Source: Tenebrio molitor (Eukaryota > Arthropoda > Insecta > Coleoptera > Tenebrionidae). Taken from it: DNA of 64,000 nucleotides. The DNA lies in assembly GCF_963966145.1 (NCBI RefSeq), contig NC_091051.1, forward strand, positions 15,190,001-15,254,000. Direction: 5' to 3'. Shown in pieces: positions 36,062 to 47,676 of this stretch (positions within the stretch are counted from its first letter, which is position 1; each line of letters opens with the position of its first letter). The notes beneath the pieces were generated by a model that was not told the origin of the DNA, ran no database searches, and saw nothing but the letters and a program-made list of their open reading frames with translations. The position numbers and the translations under genes are program-made.

Positions 36062-36507
36062 GATGATGTAGTCTCACAGCTATGACAAACAAATTGAAAT
36101 AAACGTGGATCTTACAGTATCAAGTGTGGCACGAACTTTAACCTTTAGATAATAAATGAAAAAAGACAGAATTATCTTTTTTGATTTAGTTTTTGCAATA
36201 TTTTATCAAAAAAACTTGGTCACAATCACATCCATAAACGACCAGCGATTTTCAGCATAGGAAACTGAAAAACGAGAATAGATAAAATTCCTAAATATTT
36301 GAATTTTTAATTCATTTAGTTACTTTTTAATTTTAAAAAAATTCTAAAGCATCGTAATAATGAATCTTGAAGAATTTCACTTGATATTCGTAAATAATTT
36401 ATTATAAATTAGTGGTTTTGTATCAGGTTTTTTAAATATCCGAGTTTGAAAATTATGTAACTGTCAATTTAGCTGTCAAGTAGCAGTCATCTTGGATTAA
36501 CCTAAAA

Positions 36508-36834
36508 ATGGCATCGAATTCTATTATTTTACATTTGTGTAAATTTCGCAACTTTTCATCATTCAAACGAAGCTTCACTGCTGGAAAAATCATTTACAAC
36601 AAGCAGACAATTACTGGAACGAGTGTTAACGTAAACGTCCAAGGGTTGAGCAAGGCTGTTGTGGATGTTCCATCAGAACCTGTGGGGCCAGGAGCTGCGA
36701 AAAACACCGATTACAAGAACCCAGAATATTTCTGTTATGACAAAAACAGCTTTTTTGAGGCTGAAGTAGAAATGTTGAAATACAGATGTCCACAGCCTTC
36801 AACAAAGGTTTACTACAAACCCTTGACTCAGTGA
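36508..36834 (+). CDS. NDUFV3-like mitochondrial complex I subunit
   Basis: A single-exon frame of 108 residues. The N-terminus is basic with Ser and Thr and no acidic residues (MASNSIILHLCKFRNFSSFK), as expected of a mitochondrial targeting sequence. The C-terminal 40 residues carry YKNPEYFCYDKNSFF then AEVEMLKYRCPQPS, matching the small conserved domain of NDUFV3, an accessory subunit of the NADH-dehydrogenase module. The length fits short NDUFV3 isoforms. The stop at 36832-36834 is followed seven bases later by AATAAA (36841-36846). A stop codon and taa-rich DNA upstream favour this ATG. Assignment rests on the C-terminal motif only. Confidence 0.8.
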   Translation: MASNSIILHLCKFRNFSSFKRSFTAGKIIYNKQTITGTSVNVNVQGLSKAVVDVPSEPVGPGAAKNTDYKNPEYFCYDKNSFFEAEVEMLKYRCPQPSTKVYYKPLTQ

Positions 36835-36840
36835 TTTGTA

Positions 36841-36852
36841 AATAAATTTATT
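36841..36852. terminator. Palindromic double poly(A) signal shared by convergent genes
   Basis: AATAAATTTATT is its own reverse complement, so it supplies AATAAA on the plus strand (36841-36846, NDUFV3-like gene) and on the minus strand (36852-36847, DNase II). Stop codons lie 6 bp and 25 bp away. If both are used, the two mRNAs overlap at their 3' ends. Confidence 0.75.
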
Positions 36853-36877
36853 GTAAAATATTAGATAATAATAATAA

Positions 36878-38149
36878 TTAGTTGAGTTGATCATGGCATT
36901 TTTCTGTTGACGTGACGGAACTCTTGTAATCTTGCGCCAATTGTTTATTGTATTGACAAACGGTTCCCCCACCCCTCAATTTTTGGTGTTGCTGCAACAT
37001 CAAAATCTACTATTTAAGAAAATCGATTTAAATCCATTAACTACCATTCTGTTGATATCTCCTATACAAATCCAAGAAGAATTTGTTGATACCGCCCATT
37101 TTGAGTGATCTTGAGTACCAAGAAATGATACATTAGCAACAGTTAATAAAACATTTTGTACATTGTATATCCTAAAATAATATAAATATTAATAATACTT
37201 GCAATCATGCAATGACAATTATTACTTGAATGGTTTGCTACAATTTGAAGGTAATTTACCAGCACCGTTGCGCCAAGTTTCCACAAAAAGATCTGCCTGC
37301 AGGGTGGGAGCTAACCAGTCCTCGTATAAATCCTTTCCAAACTTTCTTGTTTTTGCAAATGACGTAAATTCAGTTCCTTTTTTTGATGTTATAACGATTT
37401 TATTGTACCAAGGTGGTTTAGTTACAGTAATACCAGAAACTGCTTTAGCTAATTGTTGGACTCTGTTTTGAATAGTTTCTGATACATTACTAGCATAAAT
37501 CTGGGGTTCATTGTACTGCAACTGAGTACCCACTTTGTCCAAATTTTCTAAATTTAAAGAAATACATAAAAAACTTTGACCTTTAGGGAATCCAGTTGAG
37601 GGAAATGTATATTTAGGACCTAGAGGAGGAAAATTAGGGACAGAGTGAACAAGCCAAAGACCGCTCGCTACATCTGCTAAAACAACGCCTTTTGTATGTC
37701 CCTTTGTACCTTTGCTTGGCTGATTTGGTGGTTGGTCATTGTAAAGAACGTACGTTACATTATCCTGTTAAAAATATGTAAAGCGATATTTTTTGTCAAG
37801 TCTCATCTTTACCATTTTGGATTTGGAGTAGAAGGGACTGAGTGTGTTGCCTATTATTGAATTGGTGTCATTTATTGAATGTTCTGAAAATGTCCATTTT
37901 GTGGGATTGGTTGAAGTTATCAAAATATGGCCAACGCCCTCTGCTATTAACTTAACTTTATGCTTTAGTTTTGGTATTTTATAAACCACAAACCTGAAAA
38001 AAATCGAATATTATCTTTTACATTATTGAAAAATATTTTTACCAGTCCACAGTATTGTTGTTTTCATCCATACACTGAATACCGTCAACGATTATGTAAT
38101 AATTACATAAAATTAATAAAATTGAAGTCATATAGATTGTAACATCCAT
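36878..38149 (-). CDS. Deoxyribonuclease II
   Basis: Five exons: 38043-38149, 37813-37993, 37226-37764, 37045-37171, 36878-36991; 1068 nt, 355 residues. The N-terminal 23 residues (MDVTIYMTSILLILCNYYII..) are a signal peptide. DNase II landmarks are DWFVVYKIP after the first Cys, KGHTKGVV with catalytic-site His119 in the HxK motif, DHSKWAV with His298 in the second HxK-type motif, and a late RGGGTVCQ. The family is the acid endonuclease that degrades DNA of engulfed cells in lysosomes. The last intron has an early in-frame TAG if the first AG is used, so I chose the acceptor at TTGCAG before 36991, which restores RGGGTVC. It is tail-to-tail with the NDUFV3-like gene, 43 bp between stop codons. 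Confidence 0.94.
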
Positions 38150-38442
38150 TTTGGTAATGTTTATAAGTGATAGTCGTTTTAACAGGAAGAAAGTTTATCG
38201 CTATCGCCGCTATGCGTAAGCCTTTCTGCAGTTTATGCAACCCATGTTTAGTCACTTTAAATAACTCAAGGTATAAAATCTTGTATAAAAAATGTTTTAA
38301 ACATATTTGCACCAGTTTTTAAATTTTATTTAATAAAACATATATGTATTATTTTACACAGCAGAACTTGAATGTTTGACAAGAATTCATCACTTATTAC
38401 ATAATAAATAAGCTATGTACAGTCATGTTATTGGAAATAGGT

Positions 38443-39416
38443 TTATGTATTTGTATATGATATAACCAACCATGAAATAATGAAATAAAATAAAAATATA
38501 GGATAAACAGCCAACACTTTCCTACCAGGCTTTTGACTGTCTCCAAGGAATACCATTGATGCTGAAACCATGAATTAAGAAAAACTAAATACAATTATTC
38601 CAGTTTGAATTACCGTAAGTAGCCCAAGCAAATCCCACCATGGAAACTGTAAACCTTAGGAAGAACAATAGATTTGTTTGTTCAAAAAGTAAGATCACTC
38701 TACAAACTATCAAAGCTATAGTGGTAGGTAACAAACAATATCCCAAAACACAAATGCTTTGAAAGAAAGATCTGAAAGCAAATATTTACAAAATGTACTG
38801 AGTCAATGATTGCTTACATTACATATTGCCACCTAATAATTTTGAATTTAATGTAACTACCATTGAGCCTATCCAGACAATGACAAATACTTCAGCAAAC
38901 TCAGGACCACCATCATTTGAACTACCTGCTGTGCTTGAGCCTTGCAAAATCCTAAATACATGGTCAATCAAACTTTTAGATAAATATATTATTTATACTT
39001 ACCTAGCCATAAATGTGCACAACATTAAAGGTCCCCATAGGTCCCCTGAAAGTACCATTTTAACTTTTAATTGATACTAAATAAAAATACTTACATTCTT
39101 TCAGTAAAGTCTTTTTCTCTTTTGGGAATAAAACATGTGCAAACTTAATTCCAACAGCTTTCACATCTCGTAACTATCAAGAACAACAAATGTTACTGTA
39201 AGCAACAGATTTATTGTGAACTTACTATAGTGTCTCTAATTGGCTCATCTAAGGTATTAAATTCTGGTCGGCCTATGTTCTGTGTATTTTTGTTAGTTGG
39301 AATGGACATTTCCCCCTCAACAAAACCCCCCACATCATCAAACATCTAAAAAAATTAAATGGTTAAAACAAAGCACTCAATTTATGCTGGAGTACCTCTA
39401 GTTTTGTGTCGTTCAT
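38443..39416 (-). CDS. YIPF6: YIPF6-like Yip1-domain Golgi membrane protein
   Basis: Seven exons: 39396-39416, 39226-39345, 39095-39173, 39003-39045, 38823-38951, 38614-38771, 38443-38561; 669 nt, 222 residues. The N-terminus is hydrophilic and acidic. The Yip1 domain starts at KEWDLWGPLML and continues with DGGPEFAEVFVIVW, NSKLLGGNISFFQSICVLGY and a C-terminal LAVYPIFLFYF, forming about five membrane spans. YIPF6 is a Rab-associated Golgi protein in vesicle trafficking (family knowledge). The correct splice at 39095/39045 gives KEWDLWG; a nearby alternative reading loses it. A minus-strand AATAAA at 38325-38330 is the probable poly(A) signal. It is in tandem with DNase II, 293 bp upstream of it. 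Confidence 0.95.
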
Positions 39417-40121
39417 TGTAAAGTTCTTAATACTGTCTCTAAAATTATCTTATTTTCAATTTCGATTCCTTTCTGTTTACAAATGTGAGGTACGTCATCT
39501 GCATGTCATCTGTCAACGTATGCAATTATATACAGCGAGCTGTTTTACCGATAAAGAGGCATAGAGAAACAGCGCCAACTAGTCGACTTTTGATGAACAA
39601 ATTGAGGCATAAGATAATTCAAAATTAGTGCAAAGTTGTTATTAGAATGCGAATTGCATCTAGTCGGGTGCATTTGTATTGAAACAAGGAATATAAATTT
39701 GATAGTTTATTACTGAAATTAAGTATAATTAAGAGTTCGATTTGATTTATTTGATGCGCCAAAAAATTACGAGCGACTCGTTTTTCTATCGGCGCACTCT
39801 ATTTTGATAATTAGTATGCGTTTTGGTCGCAAGGGGCCACTGCTTTGACCACATTTCACCACATTTCTTGTTGAAGAGGGAAACCTGTGAGGGAAACTTT
39901 CTAAACTCAAAGGAAAATATATTTTGCTTTATAAAATGCATCTAGAGCATGTAATGGTTGCAAAAATTGTGAACTTTCTTCCGATATGGAGACATAAACA
40001 CAATGGGCAATTTGCAGCGTGTGATTGTCTCAAGACATGACATGTTTATATATAGACGTACAAATAAAATCTATTTTATTCTGCCTTCTGGTAACACTCC
40101 GCGTTTTACTCTACCACCACC
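39417..40121. promoter_or_regulatory. Divergent intergenic region between YIPF6 and gene A
   Basis: No gene. A TATA-like TATATATA lies at 40047-40054 on the plus strand, 67 bp before the gene A start codon. The short ATG frame at 40003 overlaps gene A out of frame and is not called. Nothing else was recognised. Confidence 0.35.
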
Positions 40122-41370
40122 ATGTGGTATTATTTGTGTTTTATACTTATTTTCCAAACGTTCAAGTGCGAAGAAGTTGCAACGTTTCAAAATGAAACTG
40201 TGTCCGATGTTTCTAATTTTAAGAACAAATCAATCGAACAAAACAACACAGTTGAATTGCAGAGAATAACTCAGCCTTCCGATCAGAGTCAACACATCGA
40301 AAGAGCTTTGACTTCAGTTTCGAGAAATTCGTCGTCGGACAGAGTAAAATCGGAATTTAAGCCGAGCCCACATCTGGAAACTTACTACGAGTTTAACAAG
40401 TTTCCGGTCCCACCAGCATTACCAGAAGCCAAACACTTTCCACACTTCAATTTCGGTGAATACCCTTTTCAATCGCCGGACAACAGTTTCACCACCGAAC
40501 AACCTTGGACTTCTCGGATCAAATTTCCAACAACACAAAGCGTACCAACCACAAAAGACCGACCTTACTCGTTCTACAACTACGAAAAGACTTCCACAGG
40601 GAAGTCCTACAATTTGCCGTCGAAGTCTGACAGTTTCGTGGGTCAACCGCTCGACAAGATCCCGACAATCGACAGCTGGAACAACTTCATGAACCACCAC
40701 AAGAAGCAAGAGTTGATTCAGAAGAACCAAGAGTTGATTCAGAAGAACCAATTTGATTTTACTGCCCCCGTCGAACGACCGGAACACAGCGGTGTGACAG
40801 AAGGCGGCGCTCTTAAAAGTACTTTGGACCTGGGGGCCATCGACAAGCCCCCTCAGCACGATTTACACGGAAACCCTTGGAAAAAGATAATCAAGTTTTT
40901 AACAGCTTTCATCCCTATCGGTCTGCTTATCAGCGCCCTGACGCCCACCGTGATCACAGTCCAATCGATGAACGGCACGTAAGTAATTTCACGTCGACTT
41001 AACTCTTTGTAATTGTCCAAACTTCAGACAAGCCAGGTCCAGAGCTGAAAATTCGAGAAACCACCCCTCGAACAAATTAATTTCCTCGCTTAATTACTTT
41101 AACTCGATCGGATGTGAGGATCGGATTTTGTGCGAGCTGGTCCTCAGCGCTAGCGCCACTCAAAACGCGGAACAACACGTGGAGAATCTCTTGAACACTT
41201 TTACGCAAGAGTAAGTATGCTGGATGCTTGTTGGATCTGATGTGCTCGAATCTGTGTGGTTTAGGGGAAAAGCTGTCGAGAGAGCGGAAGAAATGAGGAG
41301 GATTTTGGAAGCGGTCAAGAAGCAAGACTGTCGACCCATTATCTGTAAAAACATCAAAGAAAAAACGTAA
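40122..41370 (+). CDS. Gene A: secreted/membrane protein with C-x5-C / DC-x4-C module (uncharacterised)
   Basis: Exons 40122-40978, 41028-41210 and 41265-41370, both introns phase 2, 381 residues. Signal peptide MWYYLCFILIFQTFKC, then about 220 residues of polar, Pro/Ser/Asn-rich sequence including a tandem QELIQKN repeat (21-bp direct repeat at 40709-40750). A hydrophobic segment follows at about 256-276 (IIKFLTAFIPIGLLISALTP). The C-terminal module has C315-x5-C321, 47 residues, then D-C369-x4-C374. The same spacing occurs in genes B (51888-54593) and C (58731-59456). I recognise no named domain. The topology suggests an extracellular or lumenal N-terminal part and one membrane span, with likely disulfides; the side on which the Cys module lies is not certain. 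A possible AATAAA is at 41736-41741. Confidence 0.85.
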
Positions 41371-43366
41371 ATGATTTGGGTTGAGTGAAGAAATCCGCAT
41401 ACACAGCTAATTGTAGTTTTGTTACGTTTTCTTTAATGTTTATGGTCAAAAGATTGACTGCGTATGATCGCATGTTGCAAGCCATCGCCAGAAAAGGCAT
41501 CATCATGCAAGTTTACCATTAATGTTTTCGATATTATACACTTTGTTTTCTAGCCATGTAGTGTTACTTAATTCGATGTACAGTTACCATTTTGCGACGA
41601 GAAAAATTACCTGTCATGGACTTGTAAGATTATATTAGAATTATCTTCGACACTTTTTTTCATTTTTAACCAAACCCGTCTGAACACCATCGAACAGATG
41701 ATGTGATCATCAACAAAACAAACCCAGCAAGAGAAAATAAAGCAAACACTTTTTGCGGATTCATATTTTCTGGTTTGGTAGCTTGGTGGCACATTTAGGG
41801 GCCTACGTAACTAGAGTACGATCATACTTCTGTTAAATATTATGTATTAGTTACAACACTCAAGTAGAGTTTTAATGTAACGTTTTTATTACTCAACAAT
41901 AGTTAATTAAGGATTGTGTTATGATAAGTGGTAGGAATTAGGTGAGGTATTGTTATTCAAAAATAAGTTGTCTATTAAAATGTTCTGTTCTGATTCGGTG
42001 GCAAAGCGTGGTCTAATAATATCGCAATTTGGCAAAATTTGCCACTACCGCCATTAAAAAGCTCATCCGTGCATAACAAAGATGCAATAATTGCGTAGAA
42101 AGTGACCACATGTCCTCGAAAGTAAAAAAATTAAATGTGATAAAGTAGGTAGGTATTCATCATCAGCACACTAACAACTTTCGTGACATTCCTACGAATA
42201 AGCTATACTTTACTCAACTGACCGCATCAACAGTACTCCTTCTCACTTTGTAATTTTTCTTAAATGGTTAAGAAATTTTTCCCGCCGCCAGTACGCAAAT
42301 TTCTAAATGTGAAACGCGATGAAATCGACGCACATGTTTTCGTGCGCAAAGATGACCCACCGTAAACCTTTTTATTGTACAATTATGCGATGATGAATGA
42401 TGCTGAATTTCGAATAATGAAGGAGTAATTTCGTACAGGGGAAAACACATGCTGGTGAATTTTTTAGCGATGTCAACGTTTGATGGTGCCGACACGCTCG
42501 TTAAATACGTACACGTCCGTTTTAATTTGAATCTGTAGTTTTTGCGCGTGGGGTACTAATAAAATATTAATCGAGGATTATTTTTTAATTGGGTAAATAA
42601 GCGCTTCTGCATGTGCCGGGGACTTTGCAGCGTTTAATTAGTGAGTCAAGTGCTAACAAACGCCAATTAATTACACAAACCTGTCAAACTTTCCTTTTTA
42701 CATCCTGAATAAAAAAGAAATTTTTTATTAGTGCTCGTAGTTTATCGAAATCAAGGGTAAGGTCACGTGCGATTTTACATAACTTGTTAAAAAAACAATG
42801 TTTCAGGTCGTGGCATTTTTGTTTTAAACAGAAAAGGAGATTTTCATCTTCAATGAGTCACCACGGTTCTCACCTCGTTTGTTCTTGGCTTATCCCAACA
42901 CTGGCTTCAAAATTTGTTTAAGCTCTCTTCCCACAAAAATCGACACACTTAGCTTATTTTACAAATACTAACGCTTCCGGTTTTACGGAAAATGACACCA
43001 TCCTTTTAATTTCAAACAAAACTTATAAATAATTTGCTAATCCTCTAGGTATTTATTGTAAAGTGCAACTTTCATAAAAAAATATGTATTTACTAATTAC
43101 GAGCAATAAAAAATTCACAACAATTTTACGTAGTTTTCTTTGTACTCTGGAATTGCAATAGTATTAGTATACCACAATACCACCAAGCGGAAAATTTGAA
43201 CGATCATGGTACATTAGCTTCCTGAGCACATTTGTTATTATCTCAATTATAATTTTTAATTTTGATATTAATTTTATTAATTGAACGCTTTTCTTGTCCT
43301 CCGTCATTTACTTTTAACTACATTCCCGTCCACGTTGGTCGTAAATATTCCTAATCAAGTAATCAT
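41371..43366. other. Intergenic, downstream of gene A
   Basis: AT-rich DNA with no gene recognised. A somewhat GC-richer block lies near 42270-42500. Frames such as 42268-42495 (-) have no domain. No TIR element was seen in this stretch. Confidence 0.5.
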
Positions 43367-44120
43367 ATACAGGTTATATACAGGCTGTATCCGAAATACG
43401 TGTGTTAATTTTAACCAGTGGAAGAACTCGCCAATTTATGAAACTTTTCTCTATAACATTTTGCAAAATTCCCAAAAGCTTTCCAAGATTTGTTTTTGCT
43501 TACCAAACGAGTGGTTTTGTGTGATTAACTGGTTTCAATTTTTTTGTAACCATGAAAATTTAAATTTTTTCTATAACAATGTAGGTAACTCTTTTGACAA
43601 GACTGCGACAGAAAATGTTCGCCCTTTAAGCTCGTGCCAACTCTCATGACGCAGAAACCAAAATGTGTACCGAAGCGGCTGTACTATTCGAATTAAAAAC
43701 ATCGGACCATTTTGTATTTTGTCATACTTTACAGATTTCTGTTGTGATCTAATTTATGTTGATATTTATTTAGCGACAGGTCCCTAGATATTGTCGGGGA
43801 TTCTAATCCAAACGTTGGACAGTGTAAAATGCAAATTTGCGGTCACCATGAAAATTCTAACCTGTTTTTACGTTTCACTGATCAAAAGTGAGCTCCGCCT
43901 TCGCGCAGTTTTTGTCAAGGTCATCGATCATGACAGTTGGTACAAGCTGTACCCATAGGCGGGTATACATACATCTTGATGGCTAATTTATTCCAAAGTT
44001 TAAATCAATTTGTAACGCTTTTTCGTAAAAAATTCAAATAGAAAAAACGTTTCATTTAACAAGCTTTGCTACGTGTTAAAATTAATACACACATTTTAGA
44101 TACACCCTGTATAACCTGTA
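43367..44120. repeat. About 750-bp TIR element, TACAGG ends
   Basis: ATACAGGTTATATACAGGCT at the left and CCCTGTATAACCTGTAT at the right are inverted ends, continuing inward as TACGTGTGTTAATTTTAA and its complement. An internal 122-residue frame (43281-43649) crosses the element border and has no domain. It is non-autonomous. Confidence 0.8.
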
Positions 44121-44934
44121 TTTCAAGGTATCAACACTAGTATACTGTTGAGGAAGACCAAAAATTAATTGAGGAAGACCAGAATGTATTTTAATTAATT
44201 AATTTTATGCTACAAAATAGGACGAAATTTTATGGTTTTCGTGATATAAAAAAATGGAAATTAGTTTTATTCGTCTAATAATTTCTTTGACATTTCATTT
44301 ACTTAGTCCGACTATCAAAAAGATTAAATTACTTGAGTTGATTATCTTTTTAATTATTTTTATTACTCTAATGGTGACATTTCATGTCAATTACTTTCGT
44401 ATTCAAGCTGTTTTATGTCTGTAATAAATTTTTATAACTATAACCGTCAGAGAGAAAATCTGCTGGAAGAAAAGAAACGCAATTGTTAACATTAATATAA
44501 TTATGGAACAATAATAATTTCTCTTCTCTTGAAGATTTCGTGTTTTTTTTTTGTCAATTTTTTTCTGAGACTATACTCCCGAATTGTAATTCCGAAATAA
44601 AGTGAGTCTAAAATCACCCATTAGCTGCGACTATAAAAACCCAAATAAATACAAAAAATTATAGCAACAAAAGTAATAGTACTTATTCATGACAATTTTG
44701 AAAAATTGTTAGGTTGGATTTTACACAAACATATCGGTATTTATTGGGTTTTTATTTATTATTTTTAAATCTAAATTGTTTAATAAAGTTTTTTTTTGTT
44801 CGACACTGTCAGAATTTGAGAATTTTCTCCTGCGTGAACGGATTTTGATAAATGTCACAACTTGTCAAAACGAAACGTCAAGCTAATTTTAAAGATTTTA
44901 AGCGATTTGGAGCCTTTAAGGGGCTCGTCGAACA

Positions 44935-45125
44935 TAAAAACGTATTCAACTCGTTCGTGTGTAAATTGGTCACTTCTGAGAAAAAAAGGCCCAATTTACA
45001 CACGAACTCATTAAATAATACTAATAATAGTAATTTATTATACGAGTTTTATAAGACACTATTTTGTCGCACGCGTTTTTCAGAGCACGAAGAGCGCAGC
45101 GAGTGTGTTATAGGTACAAAATAGA
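44935..45125. repeat. Palindromic element with AGCGCAGCGAG core
   Basis: TCGTGTGTAAATTGG and CCAATTTACACACGA form an imperfect hairpin at about 44957-45007. AGAGCGCAGCGAGTG follows near 45090, like the core of the element at 13828. Borders are unclear. Confidence 0.5.
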
Positions 45126-45207
45126 AAAACTACTATTTATTTAAAAAAAAAATGTTTACAATAATGATGTTTGAGAAATCGCAACAATTCTCCTGTCATT
45201 ATCAACA

Positions 45208-45280
45208 GCCCGGGTAGCTCAGTCGGTAGAGCATTGGACTTTTAATCCAAGGGTCCAGGGTTCAAGTCCCTGCTCGGGCG
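45208..45280 (+). tRNA. tRNA-Lys (anticodon TTT)
   Basis: A complete 73-nt cloverleaf. The acceptor GCCCGGG pairs with CTCGGGC allowing one G-T; the D arm is GCTC...GAGC; the anticodon stem TTGGA/TCCAA carries loop CTTTTAA; the T arm is CAGGG TTCAAGT CCCTG; discriminator G. No intron. A T-run beginning at 45287 is the pol III terminator. It lies alone between genes A and B. Confidence 0.97.
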
Positions 45281-45299
45281 GCTAACTTTTTTTTTTCCT

Positions 45300-47676
45300 A
45301 AATTAAAATTATTCTGACACATCTTATTTTTCATACTCATTTATTATTCTAAATTTATACTACACAATTTTTATCACATACATGATTAAATAATCGACTT
45401 TTAATTACGTTGTTCCTTCATTTTGTCCTGATTCGAGTCTTCTCGTTTTAGTTTTTTTCCATTTGATAGAATTAGTTGTGTGTGGCCATCCAGTGGGCCA
45501 GGAAAGTTACAGCCTATCCCACATTTTGCAAATAATTAAATTCAGCTAGTTACCTAGTTCCATACGACAATAAAAATGCAAATGCACCCAGTATTAGAAT
45601 TTCAAAACCGAAATGGGTAATAACTAACGTCACATATTCCTGTCCTGATCATCTCGATTCAAATGCGCCGCGATTAAAATTTATCAATGCAAATGAAAAT
45701 ATTTATTATAGAAAGTTAAGCGTTTAAGCGCGACAATGGCTGGTTCAAAGATAAACGAAACAACAATGACTAACCTAGTTATCCTTTAAGTTTAATTGTC
45801 CACCAATTAAGAAAAAAAATTCAATTTCTGCATGGTGTTAACGTGCTATTAGAGCAGCGCAGCGGTGTGCAGATGTTAACCGCAAGTAGGACGATCAAAC
45901 GCCACCAGCCAGCTTTTACTTTCAAAAAAAGAACAATACAAGAATGGGCAGAGAAGCCGACTCCGGAGCACAATCTGATGCTTACCGGAGTGTTTCGGGT
46001 CAATTATCACTGCGATCAGCGTAATTGTCCCCGTTTGGACGATTTTTGAGAGATAACGCGTAGGAGAGTGCGTGAGATGGGAAGATGAACGCCCATCCTT
46101 CGCCGTAAGGTCACTACCACGTGGTAATAAATTAGCAGAGACACTCCTTCGGTAAAGGTTAGGAGCAGCCTCTCCTGGCGTTTGTTATGTGGCTAAAAAT
46201 TGCGCTTCCGGCTCGATCGACTTTTCTTGATTGTTTATGATAATTGGGCCCGTGTAATATCTGGAGTCCGGTTCCTCTGGAGGAAATTCGGGTTACAAAA
46301 TAAATGTCCAAACTGAGCGCTTTGTTGATGACAACTGGGTTAATAAGCAGATTCACAATTCGGAGGCAACCGAGTGGAATTCCTCTAATTTTGTCGAGTT
46401 CCGTCCAGCGGTCATAGCTCATCTGAAATTCTTCGGTCAACAACTCCACCGGTCGAATTGATAGAGACAACGCTTTTGGCACCTACTCCAAGACATAATT
46501 GGAACAATTTGCGACCGAAGTGGAGTGTGCAACGTGTGCAGCATTATTTAGAACGCGTACTTGGATGAATTACGGACGTTGTACACCAAGAGTCGATAAA
46601 AAATTAAGTGAAATTCTATGTTCACGTAGGTATTTACTTTCTACTGTCACTCCAGAGCGGATCAGCAATGACAAAAGTGACGATTTTAGGATGGAACTGG
46701 CTCGACACGCAACAAAGTAGTAAAAGTGGAATTTGCAAAAAATAAGTCTTCCGGTTAGCCTCCAGAAAATTAAAATCGTATTATGCGGAAGAAGGCTGGG
46801 AGAAGAGGGTCAGTGCCTTCGACGAGCGCGACTTGACAACTATCAAAATATGATTTGACACAGATTAGAGGAATATCTTAATTATTTTGGAAAAAACCGC
46901 CGTCCTAATGAATCTCGTCGACGTCGCTCTATAAATAAAACGCGAAATTGATTATTGGCTGAACCAATTAAAAGTGTCGCCGAAGGGAAGGTAATCAATA
47001 AGTCGGATGGAATCTGAAATAATTTATTTATAAATTGGCATCAACAAGCGACTTTTTGTCGGTGGCAGCACGACTCGCTAATCTCATTAAGCTTGTCAAC
47101 GTCAGTGGAGAAAAAGCGCAGCTTTCTGAAAGGCATCGTGTGGGTCTCGATTAACCCATATCGAGATGAGCTCGTAGTCAAGGTAAATTCTTCGAGCGCA
47201 CGGTAAACACTCCCATGGTAGATGTCACGGTCAATCCGTGGATAATAACTATGAAAACACTACCTCTCTTGACGGTTTTGCAAGAGAACTCCTCTCCATT
47301 GTGATAATCGTGACCGGGGCAGCATGTGCTATATGTCAACTTCGCCTCTTTGTCTCGACGCAAATGTCAATTAGCCGTTTCCCACAGGTAAATCTCGAGA
47401 TTTGCGTGGTCAATTATCGCCCCTGCGACGTTTGAAAGCAACGCGAGGAAGTAAAGGAAAGCAACGAGTTAGGAGAGGTGCGGATGGCAAATGTGGGTCG
47501 GCCATCGACAGCAGGTGGAAAGTGGCTGATATCAAAGTTTCATTGAGTAATTTGTACGGGAGTGCAGACGACAACCGGTGCAGTCGAATGCTGGAAACCC
47601 TAGTGATCGCGCGTCCTCTTCAGTGCTAGTGCTCCACGTTATTTTTGGTGATTTATTCCCTAGGAGGATTACCGAA
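45300..47676. other. Intergenic 5' region of gene B; GC-richer island about 46050-47640
   Basis: No protein gene recognised. Frames of 60-110 residues occur on both strands, as expected of a low-AT island, without domain or splice support. The island ends at the predicted start of gene B and could be its promoter or enhancer region (inference). Confidence 0.4.

Noticed and set aside
39001..39100. Apparent frameshift in YIPF6 between exons 3 and 4
   Set aside because: Re-reading the upstream frame gives KKTLLKE followed by W split across a phase-1 intron, which restores KEWDLWG; no lesion exists.
40419..40859. 146-residue minus-strand open frame
   Set aside because: Antisense shadow of gene A exon 1; composition mirrors the sense codons.
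43281..43649. 122-residue plus-strand open frame
   Set aside because: Crosses the border of a TIR element and has no recognisable features.
46159..46482. 107-residue minus-strand open frame in a GC-rich island
   Set aside because: No domain, and overlapping frames of similar length occur on the other strand.
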